Below, one piece after another: positions 1 through 8,888 of a DNA stretch of 64,000 nt (the first letter of the stretch is position 1; each line of letters opens with the position of its first letter). Under the pieces are notes generated by a model. That model searched no databases, was not told where the DNA came from, and saw only the letters and a program-made list of their open reading frames with translations. Position numbers and translations under genes: made by a program. The stretch comes from Nitrosomonas ureae (GTDB lineage Bacteria > Pseudomonadota > Gammaproteobacteria > Burkholderiales > Nitrosomonadaceae), in NCBI RefSeq assembly GCF_900108305.1, contig NZ_FNUX01000012.1:1-64000 (forward strand). Reading direction: 5' to 3'.

Positions 1-13
1 TCGACTTATCCAC

Positions 14-37
14 AGTGGTATAGTACGCTATACCACT
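14..37. repeat. Perfect 10-base inverted repeat with TACG spacer
   Basis: Two 10-base arms (AGTGGTATAG and its exact complement) flank a four-base TACG spacer. No T-run follows on either strand, so it is more likely a protein-binding site or a short cruciform than a terminator. It lies between the window edge and the truncated methyltransferase fragment. The binding protein cannot be named from sequence. Confidence 0.6.
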
Positions 38-72
38 ATTTCACCTAGTCAAATTTCAATTAGCACAGGTGG

Positions 73-845
73 TCAGTTTTCAGTTAGCAGCAACAACACT
101 TCAGCCCAACGAGGCAATTCTGCCGCTATCCGGTCTTCTTTTTTCGTATTCATGGCACGGAAGATTTCGCTAATGATTTCGTGCGTATTTGAGGAATCCT
201 TCGCGCTCATTTGAGCTATGGTGTCGGTGAACAGGCCGTTGCCAATGAAAATATCCGTATCTTCGGCGAAGAAGCAGAATACAAGCCGCGCCATGAAATG
301 ATTCATGTCATGACGGCGGTGTGTACTCCCCCATTCCGGGTTATCTTTCAGTAGTTCCACATAAAGACGATTGAGGCGGCTGGTCGCTCTGATATCAAAA
401 GCATTTTCACTAATTTGCTTGACGGTCGAAATTCCAGCGAGTGGCAGAAAGAAGCCGAAATGATCTGGAAAATCTTTGTATGCGCAAACTATGGTTTCAC
501 CGCTGATGATGTCTTCTGCTTGAAACTCTTCACCATCGGTAGCGAGGATAAACTTGGTTTTCTGGCGGCTGGTTGCTGGGCTGTTTTTGAGCCTCTCCAG
601 CGTTTTCAGTACTTCACCAGTTGGGCAGGCTGAAATATGTATGTTGTTGTACTGGAGGACTGCACCTGCTATATCGGTTTTATTCGTGTTGCCACTTCTT
701 AGGCGATTGATTGTGGTTGCTTTATTTCCAAATGCCTCCAAAAAAGCGTAGGGAAATTCCGCCGGAACAAATGGCTGCTCTGCCAGTTTGTGGATATTGC
801 TTCTTCAATCTCTACAGCGTTCAAAGCACCGCCTTGTCCGATTTC
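73..845 (-). pseudogene. 5' fragment of an MmeI-like (class I SAM) DNA methyltransferase/restriction enzyme
   Basis: The frame at 73-741 reads through typical MmeI-family N-terminal motifs (FGNKATTINRLRSGNTN, HDMNHFMARLVFCFFAEDT). In the intact family this domain leads into a helical spacer, the gamma-class methyltransferase domain and a target-recognition domain, about 900 residues in all. Here the protein ends after about 240 residues in LPRWAEVLLLLTEN, before any SAM motif. The conserved stretch AEQPFVPAEFPYAFLEAF continues upstream of the first ATG, and the preceding segment (ALNAVEIEEAIS) lies in another frame, so there is a frameshift near 790 and a TAA before it. I see a decayed leftover of a restriction-modification gene, with no catalytic part in the window. 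Confidence 0.75.
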
Positions 846-864
846 TTATGGCTTTTGATAAAGG

Positions 865-1323
865 TTAGGCTTTATACAGAGCAAGACCTGCCGATAGGTC
901 AGAATAGATACCAGCAATGGTTTGTTCATCGCTTTTATATGACGCAGCTCTTTTGAAACCCATTTCACGCAGATGAGCTCTTATTTTCATAACATCACTC
1001 TCATCTTCACAATCGTAAGTGTAAACACAAATGACATAAACCTTGCCTTTGCTTCGCCAAGCAGTGGATACTTTGGCTTGTTTCCATAGTTTCCCGTCTT
1101 CAACAGCTTTCTTTACATTGCGCCATGTATCGTCAATGTATTTTTCAGCAACAAAGAACAGCCATTTGCCTAATCGTATTGCCTCTGCCTGAGGAATATT
1201 TCCTCTGTAGTGTGCAACGATAAATGCCGCGTGAGTGACTTCACTAGGATTGCCTCCTTCAGCAGACTGCACGACATCTGGTTCAGAATCTTTCTTTGCG
1301 CCATATAGTTTCTTATTTGTCAT
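865..1323 (-). CDS. DUF1917 (Bles03-like, putative phosphothreonine-lyase fold) protein
   Basis: This 152-residue protein carries the pattern of the DUF1917 family: LGKWLFFV, then a helical stretch, then KVSTAW, then YVICVYTYDCEDESDV, and finally YKSDEQTIAGIY near the C-terminus. Family members are small soluble proteins, sometimes annotated as phosphothreonine lyase-like; their cellular role is not established. No signal peptide or membrane segment is visible. It lies on the minus strand between the truncated methyltransferase and the kfrB-like gene, so it is probably element cargo. The family assignment rests on remembered motif spacing. Confidence 0.65.
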   Translation of the reverse strand: MTNKKLYGAKKDSEPDVVQSAEGGNPSEVTHAAFIVAHYRGNIPQAEAIRLGKWLFFVAEKYIDDTWRNVKKAVEDGKLWKQAKVSTAWRSKGKVYVICVYTYDCEDESDVMKIRAHLREMGFKRAASYKSDEQTIAGIYSDLSAGLALYKA

Positions 1324-1423
1324 TTTTGCATGCAGCAGTTTATTGGCGGTAATTTATTTATAGGCTGAACGAGATGGACGCTGCAAGTGGTAACTTTTGT
1401 ACGCATAACTTATGCCAGACAAA

Positions 1424-1795
1424 TCAAATTTTCAATGTTCTTTTATTCTTAAGCGTATCTATCGAGATCAACGTGGCCTTCTCCCCATCATACATAATGG
1501 CTACATCTTTCCCAGCAACTGGTTTGCCTTCAACAGCATTTAATTGATGCACAATATAATCTTTGTTGACCTGCTGATAAAAAACAGCATTTTCTTTATC
1601 AATATGAATAATTTGCCCCTCATATTGTTTTTTATCAACTGGTGTTTTAGTTAAATAAATATTGTAGACACCTGGCTTGATACCCTCATCAACCTTCTTG
1701 ATAGTGCCAACCGTCTCCCATTCATTATTATTTTGAGTTTGTAGAATCTTTTGGCCATTCATTACAATCATTCGTAGCTTTGCGGGTGTCGTCAT
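1424..1795 (-). CDS. KfrB-domain protein
   Basis: The 123-residue product has a C-terminal KfrB-type domain: YEGQIIHIDKENAVFYQQV, then IVHQLNAV and DVAIMYDGEKATL. The first half (RMIVMNGQKILQT, KPGVYNIYLTK) also resembles KfrB proteins of IncP-type and related broad-host-range plasmids, where kfr genes sit next to central-control genes and have an accessory stability role. It lies 39 bases downstream of the KorB-like gene on the same strand, as expected for a plasmid maintenance operon. The exact function is unknown even in IncP plasmids. Confidence 0.65.
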   Translation of the reverse strand: MTTPAKLRMIVMNGQKILQTQNNNEWETVGTIKKVDEGIKPGVYNIYLTKTPVDKKQYEGQIIHIDKENAVFYQQVNKDYIVHQLNAVEGKPVAGKDVAIMYDGEKATLISIDTLKNKRTLKI

Positions 1796-1834
1796 TTCAA
1801 ATTAGTTGTTAGTAGGATTGATAGCAAGTCTAAA

Positions 1835-2890
1835 TTATCCCGCTTCCTGTTGTCCGGCAATTTCATCCAGTATTTTCATAAGATCAAAAGGCTCAGCTCT
1901 TTCTATGCCATGCAGAAAGGCGATCAACTGCAGTGCGCCGCTGCCCTTGGCTGAGAAGCTGCCATCTTGCAACGCTTTTATGGTGAACTGAACGATATTT
2001 GGGCAATTTCTGCCTTGCTCAAAATAATCACTAATCTTGGTCTTTAGTAACTCTTTATTATCGTTAGATAGATCACGCATTAAATCCTGTGGCTTGCGTT
2101 TGTCTTTTTTAATCAAATTGTAAATAGAGTCCAGCAATGAATTCGGTGTGGTTTGTTTTTGATCGATGTTATTAGCTGAAGTGGTATTCGATTTGCCTTC
2201 AGCATTGGATGCTTGATCATCCGCAGAATTAGACGGGGGCGTTTTTTTAAGCTTTAAGAATTTACTGAATTGGTATACGTCCAATCGTGATATTTCTTCC
2301 TGTGTACTGAGTGCCAGCCATGTGATTACTTCTTCTGTGTTAGCTTTATACAGCCTTGTTAAATCATAGAGTGCAGTGACATCAGTGCAACGGCCTGTCC
2401 GGTACACATCTGCGAGTGGATCAGGCAGATCAAGGAGTGTGGCATGCATGGTGATATAAGGATTGGTTTTGCCAATGAGCCTGGCAATTTCAGATTTGGT
2501 TTTACCGCCTGCCAGTTGCCGCCCAATGAAGTCAGCAATCTCTCTGGAAGTTAAGTCATCTCTTTGCAGATTCTCGATTACCTGATCAGCTTCACTGTAA
2601 TCGGTATCAATGAATGCCGGAATCTTTGTTAACCCGGCATGAATGCTGGCGCGATAGCGTCTTGACCCATGATTAATAATGTAGGTTCCCGGTTTATCCG
2701 GATTGGGGCGAACCGATATGGGTGATTTTACTCCGCGTAATTTAACCGTTTCCGTTAATTCCCATAACGTTTCCTGATTAAATTCCTTCCTGGGTTGATG
2801 GATATCTTCGCTGATCAGCGTGATGTCAATTTCTGTCGCGCCGATAGGCGCAACGAGCCCTTTTTTATTTTCCTTTTTTCTTCCTGTCAT
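1835..2890 (-). CDS. korB: ParB/KorB-family partition protein and repressor
   Basis: The 351-residue protein has the ParB N-terminal domain at about residues 20-115 (ISEDIHQPRKEF, then SPISVRP, then NHGSRRYRAS). A helix-turn-helix follows near residues 128-150 (GKTKSEIARLIGKTNPYIT) and then a KorB-type central domain. A low-complexity linker near 215-250 leads to a C-terminal dimerisation region. In IncP plasmids KorB binds 13-base operators of the form TTTAGC(G/C)GCTAAA and represses replication and transfer operons while also serving in partition. Two close matches to that operator occur in this element, at 3378-3390 and 36808-36820. The partner ATPase (IncC/ParA) is not in the window and may lie to the left. 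Confidence 0.8.
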   Translation of the reverse strand: MTGRKKENKKGLVAPIGATEIDITLISEDIHQPRKEFNQETLWELTETVKLRGVKSPISVRPNPDKPGTYIINHGSRRYRASIHAGLTKIPAFIDTDYSEADQVIENLQRDDLTSREIADFIGRQLAGGKTKSEIARLIGKTNPYITMHATLLDLPDPLADVYRTGRCTDVTALYDLTRLYKANTEEVITWLALSTQEEISRLDVYQFSKFLKLKKTPPSNSADDQASNAEGKSNTTSANNIDQKQTTPNSLLDSIYNLIKKDKRKPQDLMRDLSNDNKELLKTKISDYFEQGRNCPNIVQFTIKALQDGSFSAKGSGALQLIAFLHGIERAEPFDLMKILDEIAGQQEAG

Positions 2891-3415
2891 TTTTATCGTG
2901 GGCCTAACTTGCGCTCGTTATACCGGGTAAAAATATTTATTTAGATTAAACAATTCTAACCATTTATGATTAGCGAGATAGAAACTATGGATGCAATTAT
3001 CAATAAATAAAAACGCGCAAAAAATTATCTTTGCACTTCGGTGTTTTTGTTCTTCTTGATCAGTTTATTATTGAATGCTTGATCCTCGTATCAGAAAACG
3101 GCTTACGTTTTCAGATTCTCAAGATTTTCTATTAGTTACTCATCTACCCTCTATCCATAACATTCTAAGGTAACTATCAATATTTATTATATTTATACAA
3201 ATCAATGATGTAAGCAATTATTGATTTGAATTCTATTTTAATCCTATTATTAATAATTATCCATAAACTATGTATATAACGAATTATTATTTGGCCCTCC
3301 ATTGAATTAATAAATTTGTATTTTTATTTTGGATTAAAATAGCAGCAAAACTGCTGCAAAACAATGGTGCTGATTAGTTAAGCTGCTTAAACCCTAAATA
3401 TGGCAGGGCTATTAT
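2891..3415. other. AT-rich divergent intergenic region between korB and trbA
   Basis: This 525-base gap has no convincing gene on either strand. It holds a hairpin at 3094-3112 (GAAAACG, spacer GCTTA, CGTTTTC) and the KorB-like operator at 3378-3390. Its high A+T content and its position between divergent units make it a regulatory region. An oriV is possible, but I see no iterons. Confidence 0.5.
3378..3390. promoter_or_regulatory. KorB-like operator upstream of trbA
   Basis: The 13-base sequence TTAAGCTGCTTAA is a palindrome around a single central base. It fits the pattern of the IncP KorB operator TTTAGC(G/C)GCTAAA apart from the AT order in each arm. It lies 25 bases upstream of the trbA start codon. 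The identical sequence recurs at 36808-36820. In RP4 the trb operon is controlled by KorB and TrbA, so binding by the KorB-like protein encoded at 1835-2890 is the natural inference. Confidence 0.65.
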
Positions 3416-3781
3416 ATGTACAATTTAATCTTAATCACAAATATTTTGCGTATCCTTGATGAAAAGGATATGACCAAATCAGAATTGGCAGAGAAGGCGG
3501 GTGTCTCCATCTCTTTTTTTACCGATCTGACCAATGATAAAGCCAATCCATCACTCAGAATTATAGAAGCGGTCGCAGAAGCACTCGAGACCCCACTGCC
3601 AATGCTATTGGATAGTTCGGATATGAGCACGGCCGATCTTGAAGCATTAACCAATCGAAAGTTGAAGCATTTGCCTAAAGGCTTTGTCTGGAAAGGTGGC
3701 GTTCTGAGCGAATATGAGGCGTATCAAGTCGAACAGTGGGATAAAAAGAACAGAGCGTTCTTATTAAAAAATAAAAAGTAA
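3416..3781 (+). CDS. trbA: TrbA-like helix-turn-helix repressor of transfer genes
   Basis: The 121-residue protein has a Cro/CI-type helix-turn-helix with the sequence GVSISFFTDLTNDKANPSL and the following stretch AVAEALETPLPMLL. This closely recalls TrbA of RP4 (about 120 residues). TrbA represses the trb and tra promoters and coordinates transfer with plasmid maintenance. Its place directly ahead of trbB is the RP4 position. The start is the ATG at 3416, with a weak AGGG about nine bases upstream and the KorB-like palindrome just before it. Confidence 0.85.
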   Translation: MYNLILITNILRILDEKDMTKSELAEKAGVSISFFTDLTNDKANPSLRIIEAVAEALETPLPMLLDSSDMSTADLEALTNRKLKHLPKGFVWKGGVLSEYEAYQVEQWDKKNRAFLLKNKK

Positions 3782-3819
3782 GCAAAATAGAAAGTAATAA
3801 AAAAGCAGTAAAAAAAGTA

Positions 3820-3846
3820 TTGCGTAAAATGTAATTACGTTATATT
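3820..3846 (+). promoter_or_regulatory. Candidate trbB promoter with overlapping palindrome
   Basis: TTGCGT at 3820-3825 and TATATT at 3841-3846 are separated by 15 bases, slightly short for sigma-70. The spacer holds the palindrome GTAATTAC. The site lies 34 bases before the trbB ATG, in the only gap between trbA and trbB, where RP4 has its regulated trbB promoter. Evidence is positional plus weak motif matches. Confidence 0.35.
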
Positions 3847-3879
3847 GTAATGTCTTGTGCAAGTTGTTGGAGTACTCGC

Positions 3880-4845
3880 ATGACACTGCAAGATCAATTA
3901 CCTCACATCACAACCGTTAAAGATCGTGCAAAGAGCAAGCTGGAGCGCGATGCACGGGAAATACTGTCCGCACTGCAAGATCCTGAGACGGTTGAAATCA
4001 TGGTCAACGCCGATGGCCGTATCTGGCAAGAGAGACTGGGTCAAAAGATCCAACATATCGGAAATATTCAGGCTGCCCAGGTTGAAGCCGTCATCAAAAC
4101 GGTTGCAGGTTTCCACGGCAAGGAAGTCAATCGATTCAATCCAATGATCGAGGGAGAATTTCCACTCGATAACTCACGCTTTGCCGGTCAACTACCTCCC
4201 ATTGTTTCATCCCCGACTTTTGCCATTCGTAAAAAAGCCATTAAGATCTTTACGCTTGAGCAGTATGTGGAAACCGGTGTGTTGTCGCCCAGACATGGAG
4301 ATGTCATTAAAGAGGCTGTGCGCAAGCACCGCAACATTCTAGTCATTGGTGGCACTGGATCCGGTAAAACAACATTGATCAACGCCATTATCAATGAAAT
4401 GGTTTTGAGTGACCCGGATGAGCGCATCTTCATCCTGGAGGATACCGGTGAGATCCAATGCGCTGCCCGGAATTTTGTTCAGTATCACACCACACTCGAT
4501 GTCGATATGACGCAATTGCTCAAAACAACCTTGCGTATGCGCCCGGATCGCATTCTGGTCGGTGAAGTGAGAGGCCCTGAAGCACTGGATTTGCTCGATG
4601 CTTGGAACACCGGTCATGAGGGAGGAGCTGCAACTTTGCACGCCAATGATGCGCTATCAGGACTAACCCGCCTGGAATCCCTGATTTCACGCAATCCTTC
4701 AGCACCTAAAGAGATCATGTCATTAATCGCGGAGGCGGTTGATATGGTGGTACATATCACGCGCGCACCCCACGGCAGAAAAATCCAGCAGATTATCGAA
4801 GTGCAAGGTTTTAAAAGAGGAAGTTACCAGATCAAAAAGTTGTAA
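3880..4845 (+). CDS. trbB: TrbB, VirB11-type secretion ATPase
   Basis: TrbB is the cytoplasmic hexameric ATPase that drives pilus assembly and DNA transfer. Walker A (VIGGTGSGKTTLINAI) lies near residue 155, the Asp box/Walker B region follows as RPDRILVGEVRG, and a His box (GHEGGAATLHAND) comes after it. The 321-residue length is normal for the family. I chose the ATG at 3880 because GGAG lies nine bases upstream and the product then starts MTLQDQLPHITTVKD; the open frame runs 30 bases further upstream. It is the first structural gene of the trb operon. Confidence 0.93.
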   Translation: MTLQDQLPHITTVKDRAKSKLERDAREILSALQDPETVEIMVNADGRIWQERLGQKIQHIGNIQAAQVEAVIKTVAGFHGKEVNRFNPMIEGEFPLDNSRFAGQLPPIVSSPTFAIRKKAIKIFTLEQYVETGVLSPRHGDVIKEAVRKHRNILVIGGTGSGKTTLINAIINEMVLSDPDERIFILEDTGEIQCAARNFVQYHTTLDVDMTQLLKTTLRMRPDRILVGEVRGPEALDLLDAWNTGHEGGAATLHANDALSGLTRLESLISRNPSAPKEIMSLIAEAVDMVVHITRAPHGRKIQQIIEVQGFKRGSYQIKKL

Positions 4846-4866
4846 ATCATCCATAGGAGCCAGTCT

Positions 4867-5256
4867 ATGAAACTGATTCATATCAAGGATATCTCTCCAT
4901 TCTTTTGTTTCTTCTCAATCGCTTTTTTGTTTGCGCTTTTGTTTTCAACCGATAACGCACAAGCGGCTGTAGGCGCGGGTGGCGCGCTTCCCTATGAAAC
5001 CTGGTTGGTTAATCTCAGAAACTCCGTCACCGGCCCGGTTGCTTTTACCCTATCTATCGTCGGCATTGTCGTTGCAGGCGGCATTCTGATCTTTGGTGGT
5101 GAACTCAATGCATTTTTTCGCACATTAATTTTTATTGTGCTGGTTATGGCATTACTCGTAGGTGCCAACAACATCATGACCAATTTGTTTCAGGGTGCGG
5201 TTATTCCGGGTGAAAGACCCCAAGACCAGGAAACAATCCTCAATTCACAGGAATAG
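4867..5256 (+). CDS. trbC: TrbC, VirB2-type prepilin
   Basis: This 129-residue prepilin has a long N-terminal signal region (about residues 10-36, ending [14 protein letters not shown]) and two hydrophobic segments ([19 protein letters not shown] and [18 protein letters not shown]). RP4 TrbC is processed by LepB and then by the TraF protease into a cyclic pilin. A TraF homologue is encoded at 32770-33309, so the same maturation route is likely. It lies 21 bases after trbB with GGAG upstream. Confidence 0.9.
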   Translation: MKLIHIKDISPFFCFFSIAFLFALLFSTDNAQAAVGAGGALPYETWLVNLRNSVTGPVAFTLSIVGIVVAGGILIFGGELNAFFRTLIFIVLVMALLVGANNIMTNLFQGAVIPGERPQDQETILNSQE

Positions 5257-5267
5257 GTGGCAAACTC

Positions 5268-5579
5268 ATGGCGCTTCGAACCATACCTATCCGCCAATCG
5301 GGAAACCGTCCCAACTTGTTCATGGGTGGCGACCGGGAACTGGTTATGTTCTCTATCCTGATTGCAGCCACATCCATCTTTGTAGCGATGGAAATCAAGG
5401 CTACGCTCTTCGGCATAGCACTGTGGATTTCTGCACTGTTTGCACTGCGATTGATGGCTAAAAATGATCCACAACTACGTCATGTGTATTTACGTCAGAT
5501 TCGATACGAAACATATTATCCGGCGCGAAGCACTCCTTTTTATGACAATACGCTCACACAGGAAAAACAGCATCTATGA
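5268..5579 (+). CDS. trbD: TrbD, VirB3-type inner-membrane protein
   Basis: The 103-residue product starts MALRTIPIRQSGNRPNLFMGG, the characteristic opening of TrbD/VirB3 proteins. One long or two close membrane segments follow (ELVMFSILIAATSIFV and FGIALWISALFALRLM). The C-terminus is polar. Its stop overlaps the trbE start (ATGA), so the two are translationally coupled, as expected for a protein that works with the VirB4 ATPase. Confidence 0.9.
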   Translation: MALRTIPIRQSGNRPNLFMGGDRELVMFSILIAATSIFVAMEIKATLFGIALWISALFALRLMAKNDPQLRHVYLRQIRYETYYPARSTPFYDNTLTQEKQHL

Positions 5580-8113
5580 TTGCCGCCATCACAATTCTTA
5601 TTGCATCCTCTGGAGCTGCGCTGCTCTTGATACTGTTTATCCGTATCCGTGATGCAGGTAAAGAATTAAGACTGGATCAACATCGATCCAAAGTGATGGG
5701 TTTTGCCGATCTGCTGGTGTATGCGGCGGTGGTGGAAGACGGCGTGATTGTCGGCAAAAACGGTTCATTGATGGCTGCCTGGGTATTCTGCGGCGATGAT
5801 ACGGCCAGTAGTACCGAGATCGAGCGTGAGCGCGTGTCATTCCGCATTAACCAGGCTTTATCTCGCTTAGGCAATGGCTGGATGATTCATGTCGACGCCA
5901 TCAGAAAATCCGCACAAGGTTATTCAGACAAAGCGCTTTCCAATTATCCCGATCCGGTGACCGCTGCCATCGATGCTGAGCGGCGCAATCTGTTCGAGCG
6001 TATCGGCACAATGTATGAAAGCTGTTTTATCGTATCACTGACGTACTTACCGCCAATGCTGGCGCAGCGCAAGTTCGTTGAACTGATGTTTGACGATGAA
6101 GCCCAAGCACCGGATCAAAAAGCCAGAACACAAGGCTTGCTGGAATATTTTCAGCGCGAATGTGCCAACTTTGAATCCCGATTATCCAGCGTATTTCATT
6201 TTTCGCGCTTAAAAAGCCGCAAACTGGTGAATGAAGACAATACCACCATCACCCATGATGATTTCTTGCAGTGGCTGCAATTATGCGTGACCGGCCTGGA
6301 TCATCCAATGGTGTTACCGGCCAATCCGATGTATTTGGATACCTTGCTCGGTGGTCAGGAAATGTGGGGCGGGGTCGTACCTAAGATTGGCCGCAATTTT
6401 GTTCAGGTGGTCTCGATTGAGGGTTTTCCGCTCGAATCCTCACCCGGTATGTTAAATCTGCTCTCTGAATTGCCGGGTGTGTATCGCTGGTCATCACGAT
6501 TTATCTTTATGGATACGCATGAAGCAGTCAATCATCTGGAAAAATTCCGCAGACGCTGGAAACAAAAGATTCGTGGATTCTTTGACCAGGTGTTTAATCT
6601 GCAAAGCAGCAACATCGATGAAGACGCGCTGAATATGACTGAAGATGCGCAGTCAGCCATTGCAGAGACCAACAGCGGTTTTGTCGGGCAAGGGTACTAT
6701 ACCAGCGTGGTGGTGCTGATGATGGAAGACCGGGCAGCATTGGAAGAAGCCGGGCGAAAGGTAGAGAAAGCCATCAATCATCTGGGCTTTGCTGCACGGG
6801 TGGAAACCATCAACACGATGGATGCGTATCTGGGAAGTCTGCCCGGTCACGGTGTCGAGAATGTGCGCAGACCCCTCATCAATACGATGAATCTGGCCGA
6901 TTTGTTGCCGGTCAATACTATTTGGACAGGCAAACCCATAGCACCCTGTCCGATGTATCCACCCAATTCACCGCCGCTGATGCACTGTGTCACACAAGGT
7001 GCTACGCCCTTCCGGCTGAACTTGCATGTACGCGATCTGGGCCACACTTTTATGTTCGGACCGACCGGTGCAGGTAAATCCACGCACTTGGCGTTGATTG
7101 CCGCGCAATTGAGACGTTACCCCGGCATGTCGATTTATTGCTTTGACAAGGGGCTATCGATGTATCCACTCACAAAAGCCGTGGGTGGCCAGCATTTTAC
7201 GGTAGCAGGCGATGATGAATCGTTATCTTTTTGTCCATTACAGTTTTTACAGACCAAAGGTGATCGTGCCTGGACGCTGGAGTGGATTTGTTTGATGGTA
7301 GAACTCAACGGCATCACGGTCACCCCGTTACAGCGTAACGAAATCAGCCAGGCCATTACTAACATGCATCAAAGCGGCTCAAAAACCTTATCGGATTTGT
7401 CAGTGACGATCCAAGATGAATCCATACGTGAGTGTCTTCGGCAATACACCATTGACGGCATGATGGGGCACTTACTCGATGCTGAAGCCGATGGATTGAA
7501 TCTTTCAACCTTCACCACGTTCGAGATCGAGGAATTAATGAATCTCGGTGATAAATACGCACTGCCCACCTTGCTGTATCTGTTTCGCCGTATTGAGCGC
7601 AGCCTGCACGGGCAACCTTCCGCCATCATTCTGGATGAAGCCTGGCTGATGCTGGGGCACCCGGTGTTTCGCGCAAAGATCCGTGAATGGCTCAAGGTCA
7701 TGCGTAAAAACAATTGCCTGGTGTTGATGGCAACACAAAGCCTGTCGGATGCGGCCAACAGCGGTATTCTTGATGTGATTGTTGAATCCACCGCCACCAA
7801 GATATTTCTACCCAACGTATTTGCGCGCGATGAGGAAGCATCGGCACTCTATCGGCGCATGGGATTGAATACTCGTCAGATTGAGATCTTAGCTTCTGCA
7901 ATTCCCAAACAGCAATATTACACGGTGTCCGAGAATGGCAGGCGGCTCTACGACTTGGCGCTTGGGCCATTGGCTCTTGCGCTTATAGGATCTACGGATA
8001 AGGAATCAATCGCCACGATTAAAAACCTGTGTGACAAATATGGCGACCGTTGGGTTCACGAATGGCTGGCGATCAAAGGGTTAACGTTATCTGATTATGG
8101 AGTGGCTGCATGA
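5576..8113 (+). CDS. trbE: TrbE, VirB4-type ATPase
   Basis: This is the large AAA+ ATPase of the mating-pair apparatus, 845 residues, close to the RP4 length of about 850. An N-terminal hydrophobic segment (residues 3-22) is followed by the CagE/TrbE/VirB N-domain. Walker A (MFGPTGAGKSTHLAL) is near residue 495 and Walker B (AIILDEAWLML) near 688. The sequence KVMRKNNCLVLMATQSLSDA after Walker B is typical of VirB4. It overlaps both neighbours by four bases, giving a tightly coupled operon. Confidence 0.95.
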   Translation: MIAAITILIASSGAALLLILFIRIRDAGKELRLDQHRSKVMGFADLLVYAAVVEDGVIVGKNGSLMAAWVFCGDDTASSTEIERERVSFRINQALSRLGNGWMIHVDAIRKSAQGYSDKALSNYPDPVTAAIDAERRNLFERIGTMYESCFIVSLTYLPPMLAQRKFVELMFDDEAQAPDQKARTQGLLEYFQRECANFESRLSSVFHFSRLKSRKLVNEDNTTITHDDFLQWLQLCVTGLDHPMVLPANPMYLDTLLGGQEMWGGVVPKIGRNFVQVVSIEGFPLESSPGMLNLLSELPGVYRWSSRFIFMDTHEAVNHLEKFRRRWKQKIRGFFDQVFNLQSSNIDEDALNMTEDAQSAIAETNSGFVGQGYYTSVVVLMMEDRAALEEAGRKVEKAINHLGFAARVETINTMDAYLGSLPGHGVENVRRPLINTMNLADLLPVNTIWTGKPIAPCPMYPPNSPPLMHCVTQGATPFRLNLHVRDLGHTFMFGPTGAGKSTHLALIAAQLRRYPGMSIYCFDKGLSMYPLTKAVGGQHFTVAGDDESLSFCPLQFLQTKGDRAWTLEWICLMVELNGITVTPLQRNEISQAITNMHQSGSKTLSDLSVTIQDESIRECLRQYTIDGMMGHLLDAEADGLNLSTFTTFEIEELMNLGDKYALPTLLYLFRRIERSLHGQPSAIILDEAWLMLGHPVFRAKIREWLKVMRKNNCLVLMATQSLSDAANSGILDVIVESTATKIFLPNVFARDEEASALYRRMGLNTRQIEILASAIPKQQYYTVSENGRRLYDLALGPLALALIGSTDKESIATIKNLCDKYGDRWVHEWLAIKGLTLSDYGVAA

Positions 8114-8874
8114 ATATGATCAACGAACTATTCAAGATAAAACCGGGTGCGGGTGAGACTATGCGTATCAATGACGGTGTGATGGAAGGCGGTCGCCGCT
8201 GCGGTGAAAATGAAAATCCCTATCTGTCAGCAAGGCGTACTTGGAATGATCATATGCGGGAAGTAATTGCTTCGCGCACTATGTGGCAAATGCTAGCATT
8301 GCTTTGTTTATTGATTGCGCTGGCAGGAGTGGGGGGTGTGATTGCAATCGGCAGTCAGTCCAAATTTATCCCCTATGTGGTACAGGTCAATAAACTGGGC
8401 GAAGCCATCGCGGTTTCGCGCGCAGATATCGCTGCGGTAGCCGATCAGCGCGTTGTGCATGCATCAGTTGCCGCATTCATCAATGATTTGCGCATGGTGA
8501 CCCCCGATATCGCCTTGCAACGTCGCGCTATCTTTCGTGCGTATGCCATGCTATCCAATAACGATCCCGCCACGGCAAAAGCCAATGAATGGTTCAGTAG
8601 TGGTGAGGCAAGCAGTCCTTTCAAGCGCGCTGAAACACAAACCGTCAATGTTGAAATCATATCGGTGATTCCCCAATCGCCGGAGACCTGGCAGGTCGAT
8701 TGGCTGGAAAAAGTCTATGACCGGCAAGGGCATTTAACCGAGCCGCCTTTCAAGATGCGTGCTTTGCTCAGGATCTATAACAAGCCGACCACACAAAGCA
8801 CGACGGAAGAGCAGATCAGAAATAACCCGCTGGGTATTTATATTCAGGATTTCTCCTGGTCGAAACAAACATAA
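8110..8874 (+). CDS. trbF: TrbF, VirB8-type core component
   Basis: The 254-residue protein has a short cytoplasmic N-terminus ending SARRTWNDHMREVIASR, then one membrane segment (MLALLCLLIALAGVGGVIAI), then a periplasmic domain starting KFIPYVVQVNKLGEA. This is the VirB8/TrbF arrangement. VirB8 proteins bridge the inner-membrane ATPases and the outer core. The start ATG overlaps the trbE stop. Confidence 0.93.
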   Translation: MNMINELFKIKPGAGETMRINDGVMEGGRRCGENENPYLSARRTWNDHMREVIASRTMWQMLALLCLLIALAGVGGVIAIGSQSKFIPYVVQVNKLGEAIAVSRADIAAVADQRVVHASVAAFINDLRMVTPDIALQRRAIFRAYAMLSNNDPATAKANEWFSSGEASSPFKRAETQTVNVEIISVIPQSPETWQVDWLEKVYDRQGHLTEPPFKMRALLRIYNKPTTQSTTEEQIRNNPLGIYIQDFSWSKQT

Positions 8875-8888
8875 AGGGGTCACTCATC

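Noticed and set aside
3094-3112. Hairpin as the korB or trbA terminator
   Set aside because: It lies upstream of both divergent genes and has no T-run, so it cannot terminate either of them.
2891-3415. Possible oriV of the element
   Set aside because: AT-rich, but no iterons, no DnaA-box cluster and no replication gene nearby.
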